DNA of 64,000 nt, taken from the NCBI GenBank assembly GCA_040902425.1, contig JBBDXI010000094.1, positions 14,720 to 78,719 on the forward strand, read 5' to 3'. Position 1 is the first letter of the stretch. Every line of letters begins with the position of its first letter. This DNA is from JBBDXI01 sp040902425 (GTDB taxonomy: Bacteria; Planctomycetota; Phycisphaerae; Phycisphaerales; UBA1924). The notes below the pieces were generated by a model. The model had not been told where the DNA came from. It was given only the letters and a program-made list of their open reading frames with translations, and searched no databases. A program made the position numbers and the translations under genes. Shown here one piece after another: positions 57,539 through 64,000 of the stretch.

Positions 57539-59176
57539 TCAGTCCAGCACCACCGGCGCCCACCACCAGCACACCGCCGTAATCAGCGCCACCGCCGCCA
57601 GGTTCAGCACCAGCCCCGTCCCCGCCATCTGCCGGATCGTCACCCGCCCCGTCGCGAACACCAGCGCGTTCGGCGGCGTCCCCATCGGCATCATGAACGC
57701 GTAGCTCGCCCCCAGCGCCACCGGCACCATCAGCGCGTACGGCTCCACCCCCAGCTTCCCCGCCAGCACAAACATCACCGGCATGAACGCCGTCGCCACC
57801 GCCGTGTTGCTCGCGACCTCGGTCAGGAACACCATCGTCGCCGTGACCGCCAGCAGCACCAGCAGCGGCGGCACGCCGCCCAGCCCCTCCAGCAGCCCCC
57901 CCAGGTACTTGTCCACGCCGGTCGCCGACACCGCGGCGGCGAGGCTGAGCCCGCCCCCGAACAGCACCAGCACCCCCCACGGGACCCCCGACGCCGTCCG
58001 CCAGTCCATCGCGAACTGAATCCCGGGATGTGCCACGGGGTCGCCGCCGTCTTCGGCGGCAGCCCGTGCTCCCCTTCCCACCGGTATCGCGAACAGCGCC
58101 AGCGCCGCTGCGATCGCGATCCCCGAATCCGTCACTATGTCGTGCTCCACACCCCCGCGCACGAACCGCAGCCCCAGCCCCTCCACCAGTACGCCACGGA
58201 ACACCCACAGCCCCGCCGTGCACACGAACACGATGAACACCGCCCACTCACCCCCGCTCATCGGCCCCAGCCCCCGCCGCTGCCGCGCCACCTCCTGCCG
58301 CAGCCCCGGCGCCCGCCCCCGCGGCAGCCGGTAGATCACCCTCGTGAGCACGAGCCACGCCACCGGCAGGAAGACCGCCGCCGTCGGCACCCCGATCCAC
58401 ATCCACCGCGCGAACGTCATCGGCGGCTCCAGCCCGTGCGCCGACGCGAACCCCCGCATCACCGCGTTCGGCGGCGACCCCACCAGCGTCGCCACCCCCC
58501 CGATCGACGCCGCGTACGCGATCCCCAGCAGCAGGCACGTCGCGAACGCCCCTCCCCCGTCGCTCTGGTCGGCGGAGCTGGCCGAGTCTTCGAGGCCGGA
58601 GGGGGCCTTCTCTTCCGCTCCGGTTCTCGCCTCGCCCCTCCGGGCCCCCTCCATCATCCGCACCACGCTCATCCCGATCGGCAGCATCATCACCGCCGTC
58701 GCCGTGTTCGAGACCCACATGCTGATCATCGCCGTCGCCAGCATCACCCCGCCCACCACCATCGCCGGGCTCGTCCCCACCCCGCCGATCGTATTGAGCG
58801 CCACTCGCCGGTGCAGCCCCCAGCGCTCCATCCCCACCCCCAGGATCAGCCCCCCAAGAAAGAGGAAGATCACCTCGTTCGCGTAGGGCGCTGCCGCCTC
58901 CTTGATCGGCAGCACCCCCAGCAGCGGGAACGCCACCAGCGGCACCAGCGCCGTCGCCTCCAGCGGCAGCGCCTCGCTCAGCCACCACACCGCCATCAGC
59001 ACACCCACCGCCGCCGCCGCGCGCCCGGCGGGTCCCAGACCGCCGATCACCTCTCCGGCCGCGCTGCGCTCCGCCGCGGGCAGCAGCAGGTACACCGTGA
59101 GCGCCAGCAGCGGGCCAAGGGCGAACCCCAGCCACCGCGCCCACTGCGGCCCCGCGACGAACTCACGCTCGGTCAT
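57539..59176 (-). CDS. SLC13/DASS-family sodium:anion symporter
   Basis: 545 aa with about 12 hydrophobic segments. Two inverted repeats each with the S-N-T sodium-site motif: MWVSNTATAVMMLPIG and TEVASNTAVATAFMPV. Also IGGVATLVGSPPNAVMRGF and FMMPMGTPPNALVFATGRV. Imports di- or tricarboxylates, sulfate or similar anions with Na+. The central cytoplasmic loop carries a family B palindrome (58030-58070, read AAAEDGGDPVAHPG) and a long charged linker. ATG 59176. Confidence 0.94.
   Translation of the reverse strand: MTEREFVAGPQWARWLGFALGPLLALTVYLLLPAAERSAAGEVIGGLGPAGRAAAAVGVLMAVWWLSEALPLEATALVPLVAFPLLGVLPIKEAAAPYANEVIFLFLGGLILGVGMERWGLHRRVALNTIGGVGTSPAMVVGGVMLATAMISMWVSNTATAVMMLPIGMSVVRMMEGARRGEARTGAEEKAPSGLEDSASSADQSDGGGAFATCLLLGIAYAASIGGVATLVGSPPNAVMRGFASAHGLEPPMTFARWMWIGVPTAAVFLPVAWLVLTRVIYRLPRGRAPGLRQEVARQRRGLGPMSGGEWAVFIVFVCTAGLWVFRGVLVEGLGLRFVRGGVEHDIVTDSGIAIAAALALFAIPVGRGARAAAEDGGDPVAHPGIQFAMDWRTASGVPWGVLVLFGGGLSLAAAVSATGVDKYLGGLLEGLGGVPPLLVLLAVTATMVFLTEVASNTAVATAFMPVMFVLAGKLGVEPYALMVPVALGASYAFMMPMGTPPNALVFATGRVTIRQMAGTGLVLNLAAVALITAVCWWWAPVVLD
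58030..58070. repeat. Palindrome family B, in frame in the SLC13 gene
   Basis: GTGCCACGGGGTCGCCGCCG / CGGCGGCAGCCCGTGC hairpin; nearly the same sequence as 35602-35644. Confidence 0.9.
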
Positions 59177-59215
59177 CCCGGCAGATTACTGCCCCGCCGC
59201 GGACGCGTGCGCCGG

Positions 59216-60613
59216 TCACGGGCACCCCGCGGCGTACCGCTGCAGGAAGCACCCGAAGTCTCCCACGTTCAGGGCCGGCGCCGCCGTGCTCCCGTCGCAG
59301 TTCGCGTACGCATCGCCCGCCGCGTACCGCGTCAGGAAGCACCCGAAATCGGCGACATTCAGCGTCGGGGCCGCGGTGCTGTTGTCGCAGTTCGCGTAGC
59401 AGGGCCCCGTCCCCGGCGCTGGCAGTTCCACCGACGCGAACCCAGCCTCCCCCGCCGCGCCCGGCCTGAACAGCCCGATCTGCACCCGCGCTACCCCCGG
59501 CCCGACGTTCGCGTCGAACCGGAAGTTGTCCATCGTCCCCCACCGGACCGCGTTCCCGTTCGGGTTGGCCGCGAACGTCTCCGCGCACGCGAACTCCACG
59601 CGGCCCGCGCCGACCCCCATCACCCAGGGCGCACCCGAGTACGGCTCGCCGCTGTGCGACCCGCCCCCGCCCCGCCACGAGAGGTTTGACACCGAGACCC
59701 CGCCCGCCAGCGGCACCGCCAGCGACGCCCCCGCCCGGTGCGAGTTCAGGTTGAACACCGCGTACTCGTACCGCCACACCCCCCCGCCCAGCGCCGTCAC
59801 CTTCGCCCCCACCCAGAACCGGGCGCTCAGCCCCTGCTCCACGTACTCCGCAGCGCCGATCGTCACCCCCGGGTCCGGCACACCCACGCCCAGCCCGTGG
59901 TCGCGCCACGCAAAGATCGCCGGCAACTCCCGCGCCGTCTCCTCCGCCAGCGTCGGCTGGGGGGGGGACCCCGCGAACGTCACCCGCCGGTACGACGCGT
60001 TGTTCCGCCCGTTCCCCGCCTGCGCCTCATCCGCCGTGATGTACTGCCCCTCGGCGAAGTACAGCGCCCCGGGCGTCTGCACATCCGCCGCCGCCACCTG
60101 GATCCGCTTGTACACCGGGTCCCCCGTCTGCTGGAACCCCACCGTGTAGGGGTACGGGAACGCGCCCGTCGTGGCGTTCACATCCGAGCGCGGCCCCAGC
60201 CGCATCTGCCCGCTGTTCAGCGCCGCGTTGTATGGGTCCGAGCACCCCACCCCCAGCATCTGCCACGACCCCCCCGGCTGGCACGGCGCACAGTGGCTGT
60301 CGTTGATCGCCCCATACGCATGCTTCACCCACGACGCCCCGATTTGCTCGAGCCGCCCGCCGCTCAGCCGGTACAGGTTCTGCGCGATCACCGGGTGCTG
60401 CGGGCTGTTCTCGATCCAGATCACCCCCGCCGTCCCCACGTTGCACGACACCGTCCCCACCGAGTACCCCAGCACCCCGTTCACCGTCCCCAGGTACGCC
60501 ATCTCGTGCAGATCGCCCACGATCACATCCGGGCCCACCGACTGCGCGCAGGCGGCCCCGGCGACGCCCGCCGCGGCCCCGCACACCGAAATCAGCCTCG
60601 TGAGCCGTCCCAT
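59216..60613 (-). CDS. Secreted protein with GC-type dockerin anchor
   Basis: 465 aa from ATG 60613 (GGAAGGAG upstream). Signal peptide ending near GAACAQS. The middle contains several Cys (HCAPCQPGG, GVGCSDPY) and beta-rich repeats but no family I can name; similar planctomycete proteins are described only as dockerin-anchored. Ends in two dockerin-like repeats (NCDNSTAAPTLNVADFGCFL; NCDGSTAAPALNVGDFGCFL). Exported and presumably displayed on the envelope. Confidence 0.8.
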   Translation of the reverse strand: MGRLTRLISVCGAAAGVAGAACAQSVGPDVIVGDLHEMAYLGTVNGVLGYSVGTVSCNVGTAGVIWIENSPQHPVIAQNLYRLSGGRLEQIGASWVKHAYGAINDSHCAPCQPGGSWQMLGVGCSDPYNAALNSGQMRLGPRSDVNATTGAFPYPYTVGFQQTGDPVYKRIQVAAADVQTPGALYFAEGQYITADEAQAGNGRNNASYRRVTFAGSPPQPTLAEETARELPAIFAWRDHGLGVGVPDPGVTIGAAEYVEQGLSARFWVGAKVTALGGGVWRYEYAVFNLNSHRAGASLAVPLAGGVSVSNLSWRGGGGSHSGEPYSGAPWVMGVGAGRVEFACAETFAANPNGNAVRWGTMDNFRFDANVGPGVARVQIGLFRPGAAGEAGFASVELPAPGTGPCYANCDNSTAAPTLNVADFGCFLTRYAAGDAYANCDGSTAAPALNVGDFGCFLQRYAAGCP

Positions 60614-60673
60614 CGCCGCTCCTTCCAGCAGCCATCCGCCGTCCCGGCCCGGCGTGTTCCATGGTACCCCGCC

Positions 60674-60710
60674 CCGTGCCACGGCTTAGACGCCGTCCTC
60701 GGCCGTGCCG
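60674..60710. repeat. Palindrome family B-like
   Basis: CGTGCCACGGCTTAGACGCCG and CGGCCGTGCCG give a weak hairpin; degenerate copy next to the long inverted repeat. Confidence 0.6.
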
Positions 60711-60790
60711 CTCCTCAGTGGCACAGGCGTCCCGCCTGTGTCTTCTCCCCCGATGCCCGCACAGGCGGGACGCCTGTGCCGCTGAGGAGT
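60709..60790. repeat. Long inverted repeat built of two family C elements
   Basis: CTCCTCAGTGGCACAGGCG... at 60711-60740 pairs with ...CGCCTGTGCCGCTGAGGAG at 60760-60789 (29-30 of 31 positions match), around an 18-nt loop. Each arm is itself a CACAGGCGTCCCGCCTGTG palindrome. It stands 43 bp before the methylase start. Confidence 0.95.
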
Positions 60791-60832
60791 TCGCTCCCGA
60801 GCCCACACAAGCCCGCCCGATACTCTCATGCG

Positions 60833-61966
60833 GTGATCAAGTACCTCGGCTCCAAGCGCCTCCTCATCCCCCACATCCTCGAAGCCGTCCGCGCCTTCCC
60901 CTCCGCCGCCACCATCCTCGACCTCTTCAGCGGCACCAGCCGTGTCGGCCACGCCCTCAAGGCCGCGGGCTACCGCGTCCTCGCCAACGACCACAACGCC
61001 TACGCCCACACCCTCGCCCGCTGCTACATCGAGGCCGACGCCGACGACACGCTCGAAGCGGCCGCCCCCCTCATCTCCCACCTCAACGAGACTGCGAACG
61101 AATCCCATGAGTCCCATGAGTCCCATGAGTCCCATAGGTCCTATCGAGGCACCCCCGCGGCCCAGGCCTTCGTCGAAATCTACTCCCGCCAGTCCCGCTA
61201 CTTCTCCCCCGACAACGCCGCCCGAATCGCCGCCGTCCGCGACCGCATCGACGCCCTGCCCCTCACCGAGGACCTCCGCGCCATCGCCGTCACCTCCCTC
61301 CTCGAGGCCGCCGACCGCGTCGATTCCACCACCGGCGTCCAGATGGCCTACCTCAAGTCCCTCGCCCCGCGCGCGAAAAACTCCCTGACCCTCCGCATCC
61401 CCGCCCTCCTCCCCCGCTCCCCCCACGGCCAGGGCGCCGCCCACCACCTCGACGCCCTCGAAGCCGCCCACGCCCTCGGGGCCGACATCGCCTACCTCGA
61501 CCCGCCCTACAACCAGCACAGCTACCGAGGCAACTACCACCTCTGGGAAACCCTCACCCTCTGGGACAACCCGCCGGTCTACGGCGCCGCCCGCAAGCGC
61601 GAAGACTGCCGCACCCGCCGCTCCCCCTTCAACTCCCGCCGCCAGATCCGCGCCGCCATGGTCGACCTCATCGCCGCCGTCCGCGCCGACATCCTCCTGG
61701 TCTCCTTCAGCGACGAGGGCTTCCTCTCGCGCGACGACATGCAGGCCCTCCTCGCCCCCCGCGGCCAGGTCGCCACCCACGCCTTCGACTACCCGAGATA
61801 CGTCGGCGCGAAGATCGGCATATACAATCCCCGCGGCCAGAAGGTCGGGCGCATCAGCCACCTCCGCAACACCGAGCACCTCTTCGTCGTCACCCCCGCC
61901 CCGCGCACCATCGGCATCCCCGCCCCTCCAGAGCCCGAGCGGCACGCCGCCGCCAGCACTCTGTAG
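60833..61966 (+). CDS. Orphan adenine-specific DNA methyltransferase (D12 class)
   Basis: 377 aa from GTG 60833. N-terminal KYLGSKRLLIPHILEAV, SAM site TILDLFSGTSRVGHALKAAGY, catalytic motif IV AYLDPPYNQHSYRGNYHLWETL. Methylates N6 of adenine. No restriction enzyme or specificity subunit is near, so it acts alone, or defends or regulates by marking DNA. The segment NESHESHESHESHRSYRG is encoded by a short tandem repeat (61102-61146) in a loop after motif I. Confidence 0.92.
   Translation: MIKYLGSKRLLIPHILEAVRAFPSAATILDLFSGTSRVGHALKAAGYRVLANDHNAYAHTLARCYIEADADDTLEAAAPLISHLNETANESHESHESHESHRSYRGTPAAQAFVEIYSRQSRYFSPDNAARIAAVRDRIDALPLTEDLRAIAVTSLLEAADRVDSTTGVQMAYLKSLAPRAKNSLTLRIPALLPRSPHGQGAAHHLDALEAAHALGADIAYLDPPYNQHSYRGNYHLWETLTLWDNPPVYGAARKREDCRTRRSPFNSRRQIRAAMVDLIAAVRADILLVSFSDEGFLSRDDMQALLAPRGQVATHAFDYPRYVGAKIGIYNPRGQKVGRISHLRNTEHLFVVTPAPRTIGIPAPPEPERHAAASTL
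61102..61146. repeat. CCCATGAGT tandem with CCCATAGGTCCTAT end, in frame in the methylase
   Basis: TCCCATGAG x3 followed by CCCATAGGTCCTATC, encoding Ser-His-Glu repeats. Related to 4698-4730. Confidence 0.85.
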
Positions 61967-62031
61967 CGTCCCTTCCCCGTCCCGCCGAACCGCGCCGCGT
62001 GAGCAAGCGGGCCGCGGCGAAGCCGCGCGCG

Positions 62032-63804
62032 TCAGGGGCACCCCTCCTGGAACCTCTGCAGGAAACACGCGAAATCCGCGATGTTCAGCACCGGGGGCGC
62101 GCTCGACCCGTCGCAGTTCGCGTACGGGCTCCCCTGCGCAAACCGCTGCACGAAGCACCCCAGGTCCCCGACGTTCAGCACCGGCGCCGCCACGCTCCCG
62201 TCGCAGTTGGCGTAGCAGCTCGTCCCCTGGAACTCCACCGCCCCGATATCCACCGGCGGCACCCCCACACCCGTGTTCGGCATCCCCGCGTCATCCACCC
62301 GCCGCGGCTGCCCGAGGATGTCGGTCGCCGCCCCCGCCGCAAGCGCGGTCCCGTCCCCCGCGTCGATGCACGGCGACAGCGGCAGCGGCCGCCCCTCCGC
62401 GTCCAGCATCGGGTCAGCCCCAAAGTTGGCGACCCCGCCGAGCGAGCCGTCCCAGCCCTGAATGCAGGAGTAGCGCACCACAAACGAGCCGCCGATCTGA
62501 CCGCTCTGGCTCGGCGGCGAGCCGCTTCCCCACAGGATGCAGTTTGTCACCGTGCTCGCGGCCGATACTCCGGTGGACAACTGGGGCGCCATGTTCTCGA
62601 TGAACGTGCAGCTGGTGACGGCCCCGCCACCGCCAACGGAGACCGTGCCGTTCCTGGTGAACAGGCAGTTCTCCGCCCGCGTCGTGATCGAGACCCCGTA
62701 CGCCGGCGTCCCGACATTGCCGTCGAAGCGGCAGCGCAGGAACGTGTCGCCCCGCACGGGTGCTGAATAGTCCCCCCGGTTGGAGATGAAGCTGCACTCG
62801 ACGAACAACGTTCCGCTGACCTGCGGCGACACCCACCCCTCGTTGTTCTTGAACACCGACCGCATCACCGTGAACGAGCCGGACAGTGCCGCGCCGCCGT
62901 GCCCCGCGTGGTTGGCCTCAAAGACGCAGTCCTCGATCGTGCCCGTCCCCTGCACAGCCCCCGCGCCGAACTTCCCGAAGTTGTTGCGGAAGACGCAGCC
63001 GCTGATGAAGCAGTTCCCGTTCACGGCGCCGCCCGCCCCGTACTGCCCCCCCGCGGTGTTGCCGACGAAAGAGCAGCCAATGAGCGTCGCGTCCCCCCAC
63101 AGACCCCCGCCCTCACACCCACCGCCGTTCCCCCTGAACTCGCACCCCACGAACCGCGGCGAACCGCCCAGCGTGTACACCCCGCCGCCCAGCGGGGTCT
63201 GCCCCTGCGGCGGGAAGCCAATCCGGTTGTTCACAATCGAACAGTCCCGCACGACCGGGCTGCCCCCCACGTTGTAGATGCCGGCCCCCTGTCCGGCGCC
63301 GCCGCCAGAGCCGTTGTCGGTGGCGTATCCATCCCTCACCACAAGCCCATCCAGCACGCACGTCTCGTCCGTTCCCCCGGTCGTCACCACGTGCCACGCC
63401 CGCTCCGCGGGCCCCGGCCCAAGCACCCCGCTCAGCACCGTCGGGTTCCGCCGCGGATTCCGCTCCGGCCGCGCCCTCTCCGTCCCGACAAAGCCCCCGT
63501 ACAGCTGCACCCGGCTCCGCAGCCGGAACGTCACCGACAGCGCCTGCCCCGCGTCCGTCCGCGCGCTGGGCACGTACGTCCCCCGCGCCACCCACACCTC
63601 CACGACCGGCGCCCCCGCACCGGGCGCCCCCGCCACCTCCAGCCCCCGCTGCAGCGCCCCCGCCCCGCGGAACGCATCCGCCCACGACGCCCCCGTGTTC
63701 GCCCCGGTCGTCTGCTCCCCGTTGACGTACAGCACCGTCTGCGCGAACCCCGGGGCCGCGGCCAGAAGGCCGACCACGACGATCACGAGCAGCGCACGCG
63801 CCAT
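62032..63804 (-). CDS. Secreted right-handed beta-helix protein with GC-type dockerin anchor
   Basis: 590 aa. Signal peptide (MARALLVIVVVGLLAAAPGFAQ). Then the polymorphic-outer-membrane-like opening LYVNGEQTTGANTGASWADAF and about ten beta-helix turns (CSIVNNRIG, CEFRGNGGG, CSFVGNTAGG, CVFRNNFG, CVFEANHAGHGG, CSFISNRGD, CLFTRNG, CTFIENM), ending with SPCIDAGDGTA and two dockerin-like repeats (CYANCDGSVAAPVLNVGDLG; NCDGSSAPPVLNIADFACFL). Parallel beta-helix proteins of this kind bind or cleave polysaccharide, but no catalytic residues are evident. ATG 63804. Confidence 0.88.
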   Translation of the reverse strand: MARALLVIVVVGLLAAAPGFAQTVLYVNGEQTTGANTGASWADAFRGAGALQRGLEVAGAPGAGAPVVEVWVARGTYVPSARTDAGQALSVTFRLRSRVQLYGGFVGTERARPERNPRRNPTVLSGVLGPGPAERAWHVVTTGGTDETCVLDGLVVRDGYATDNGSGGGAGQGAGIYNVGGSPVVRDCSIVNNRIGFPPQGQTPLGGGVYTLGGSPRFVGCEFRGNGGGCEGGGLWGDATLIGCSFVGNTAGGQYGAGGAVNGNCFISGCVFRNNFGKFGAGAVQGTGTIEDCVFEANHAGHGGAALSGSFTVMRSVFKNNEGWVSPQVSGTLFVECSFISNRGDYSAPVRGDTFLRCRFDGNVGTPAYGVSITTRAENCLFTRNGTVSVGGGGAVTSCTFIENMAPQLSTGVSAASTVTNCILWGSGSPPSQSGQIGGSFVVRYSCIQGWDGSLGGVANFGADPMLDAEGRPLPLSPCIDAGDGTALAAGAATDILGQPRRVDDAGMPNTGVGVPPVDIGAVEFQGTSCYANCDGSVAAPVLNVGDLGCFVQRFAQGSPYANCDGSSAPPVLNIADFACFLQRFQEGCP

Positions 63805-63950
63805 GTCCGCCCCCGAGCCGCCCCTCAGCCCCCACGGTAGATGGACCCGGACCACGGCCCTGCCAAGATCCCCCTTTCATGAGCCCGGTTGCATGGGGTG
63901 CCGCGCCCGGGTCTCGTCGCCGCTCTTCGCGCGCCCTGCCAACCCGCAAG

Positions 63951-63981
63951 CCGTCTCACCGTCTCACCGCCTCACCCCTCA
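63951..63981. repeat. CCGTCTCACC tandem repeat
   Basis: CCGTCTCACCGTCTCACCGC then CTCACC, as in queE at 54631. No gene seen between 63805 and the window end. Confidence 0.8.
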
Positions 63982-64000
63982 CGCCGCCCGCCCCCACATC

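Noticed and set aside
60833..61966. Restriction-modification system
   Set aside because: Only the methylase is present; flanking genes are dockerin proteins with no nuclease.

Overview
The window is high-GC DNA (about 70% G+C by eye) and fits a planctomycete of the Phycisphaerae/Phycisphaerales type. The grounds are: four secreted proteins ending in the duplicated 'GC-type' dockerin-like anchor (CYxNCD...PVLNVxDFGCFL), a planctomycete-style prepilin-like protein, LPS/Kdo genes (so an outer membrane), a double-domain KaiC-like ATPase with two-component partners, and very many short dispersed palindromes. No rRNA, tRNA or CRISPR was found. Three 10-N runs (38440, 41113, 42021) are assembly gaps.

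Layout. 1-4024 (minus): signalling operon of response regulator, small unknown protein, KaiC-like ATPase and PAS hybrid histidine kinase (cut by the left edge). 4.2-14.5 kb: mixed envelope and stress genes (3D-domain protein, TauE/SafE permease, YWTD-propeller and other dockerin proteins, prepilin-like protein, UspA, MtfA-like peptidase, beta-lactamase-fold hydrolase). 14.5-20.8 kb (minus): SMC and a FlgI-like lipoprotein with HEAT-like repeats. 21.2-28.3 kb: dcd, HTH protein, ImmA/IrrE-like metalloprotease and B12-dependent ribonucleotide reductase with an intein. The HTH/protease pair is visibly lower in GC than its neighbours. 28.5-34.2 kb (minus): flavin reductase, then kdsD-kdsC-lptC-like (Kdo supply and LPS export). 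34.3-37.8 kb: RelE/HTH toxin-antitoxin pair, scpA, DUF3052 protein, aspartate aminotransferase. 38-42.6 kb: rpsO, pnp, cold-shock protein, a gapped histidine kinase. 42.6-48.4 kb: PH-domain pair, tryptophan 2,3-dioxygenase, a 48-aa lipoprotein, a TIM-barrel isomerase, queG, a nucleotidyltransferase pair. 48.4-57.4 kb: PrkA kinase, trmB, hybrid histidine kinase, queC-queE, a frameshifted MmcQ/YjbR gene, HtrA protease. 57.5-63.8 kb: SLC13 transporter, two dockerin proteins, an orphan adenine DNA methylase.

Themes. (1) SMC and ScpA (chromosome organisation), dcd and nrdJ (dNTP supply), and queC/queE/queG plus trmB (tRNA modification) are housekeeping sets scattered through the window. (2) The most unusual feature is a crowd of 20-120 nt palindromic or tandem elements. 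Some sit a few bases after stop codons, like REP elements. Others are inserted in frame inside conserved enzymes (scpA, queG, queE, trmB, nrdJ, aspC, a histidine kinase, an SLC13 transporter, a DNA methylase, kdsD, probably smc). One element is read in two different frames in two genes, so it spreads as DNA and not as a protein motif. (3) The dcd/HTH/ImmA/nrdJ run, with overlapping stops and starts, suggests a protease-repressor switch tied to dNTP synthesis.
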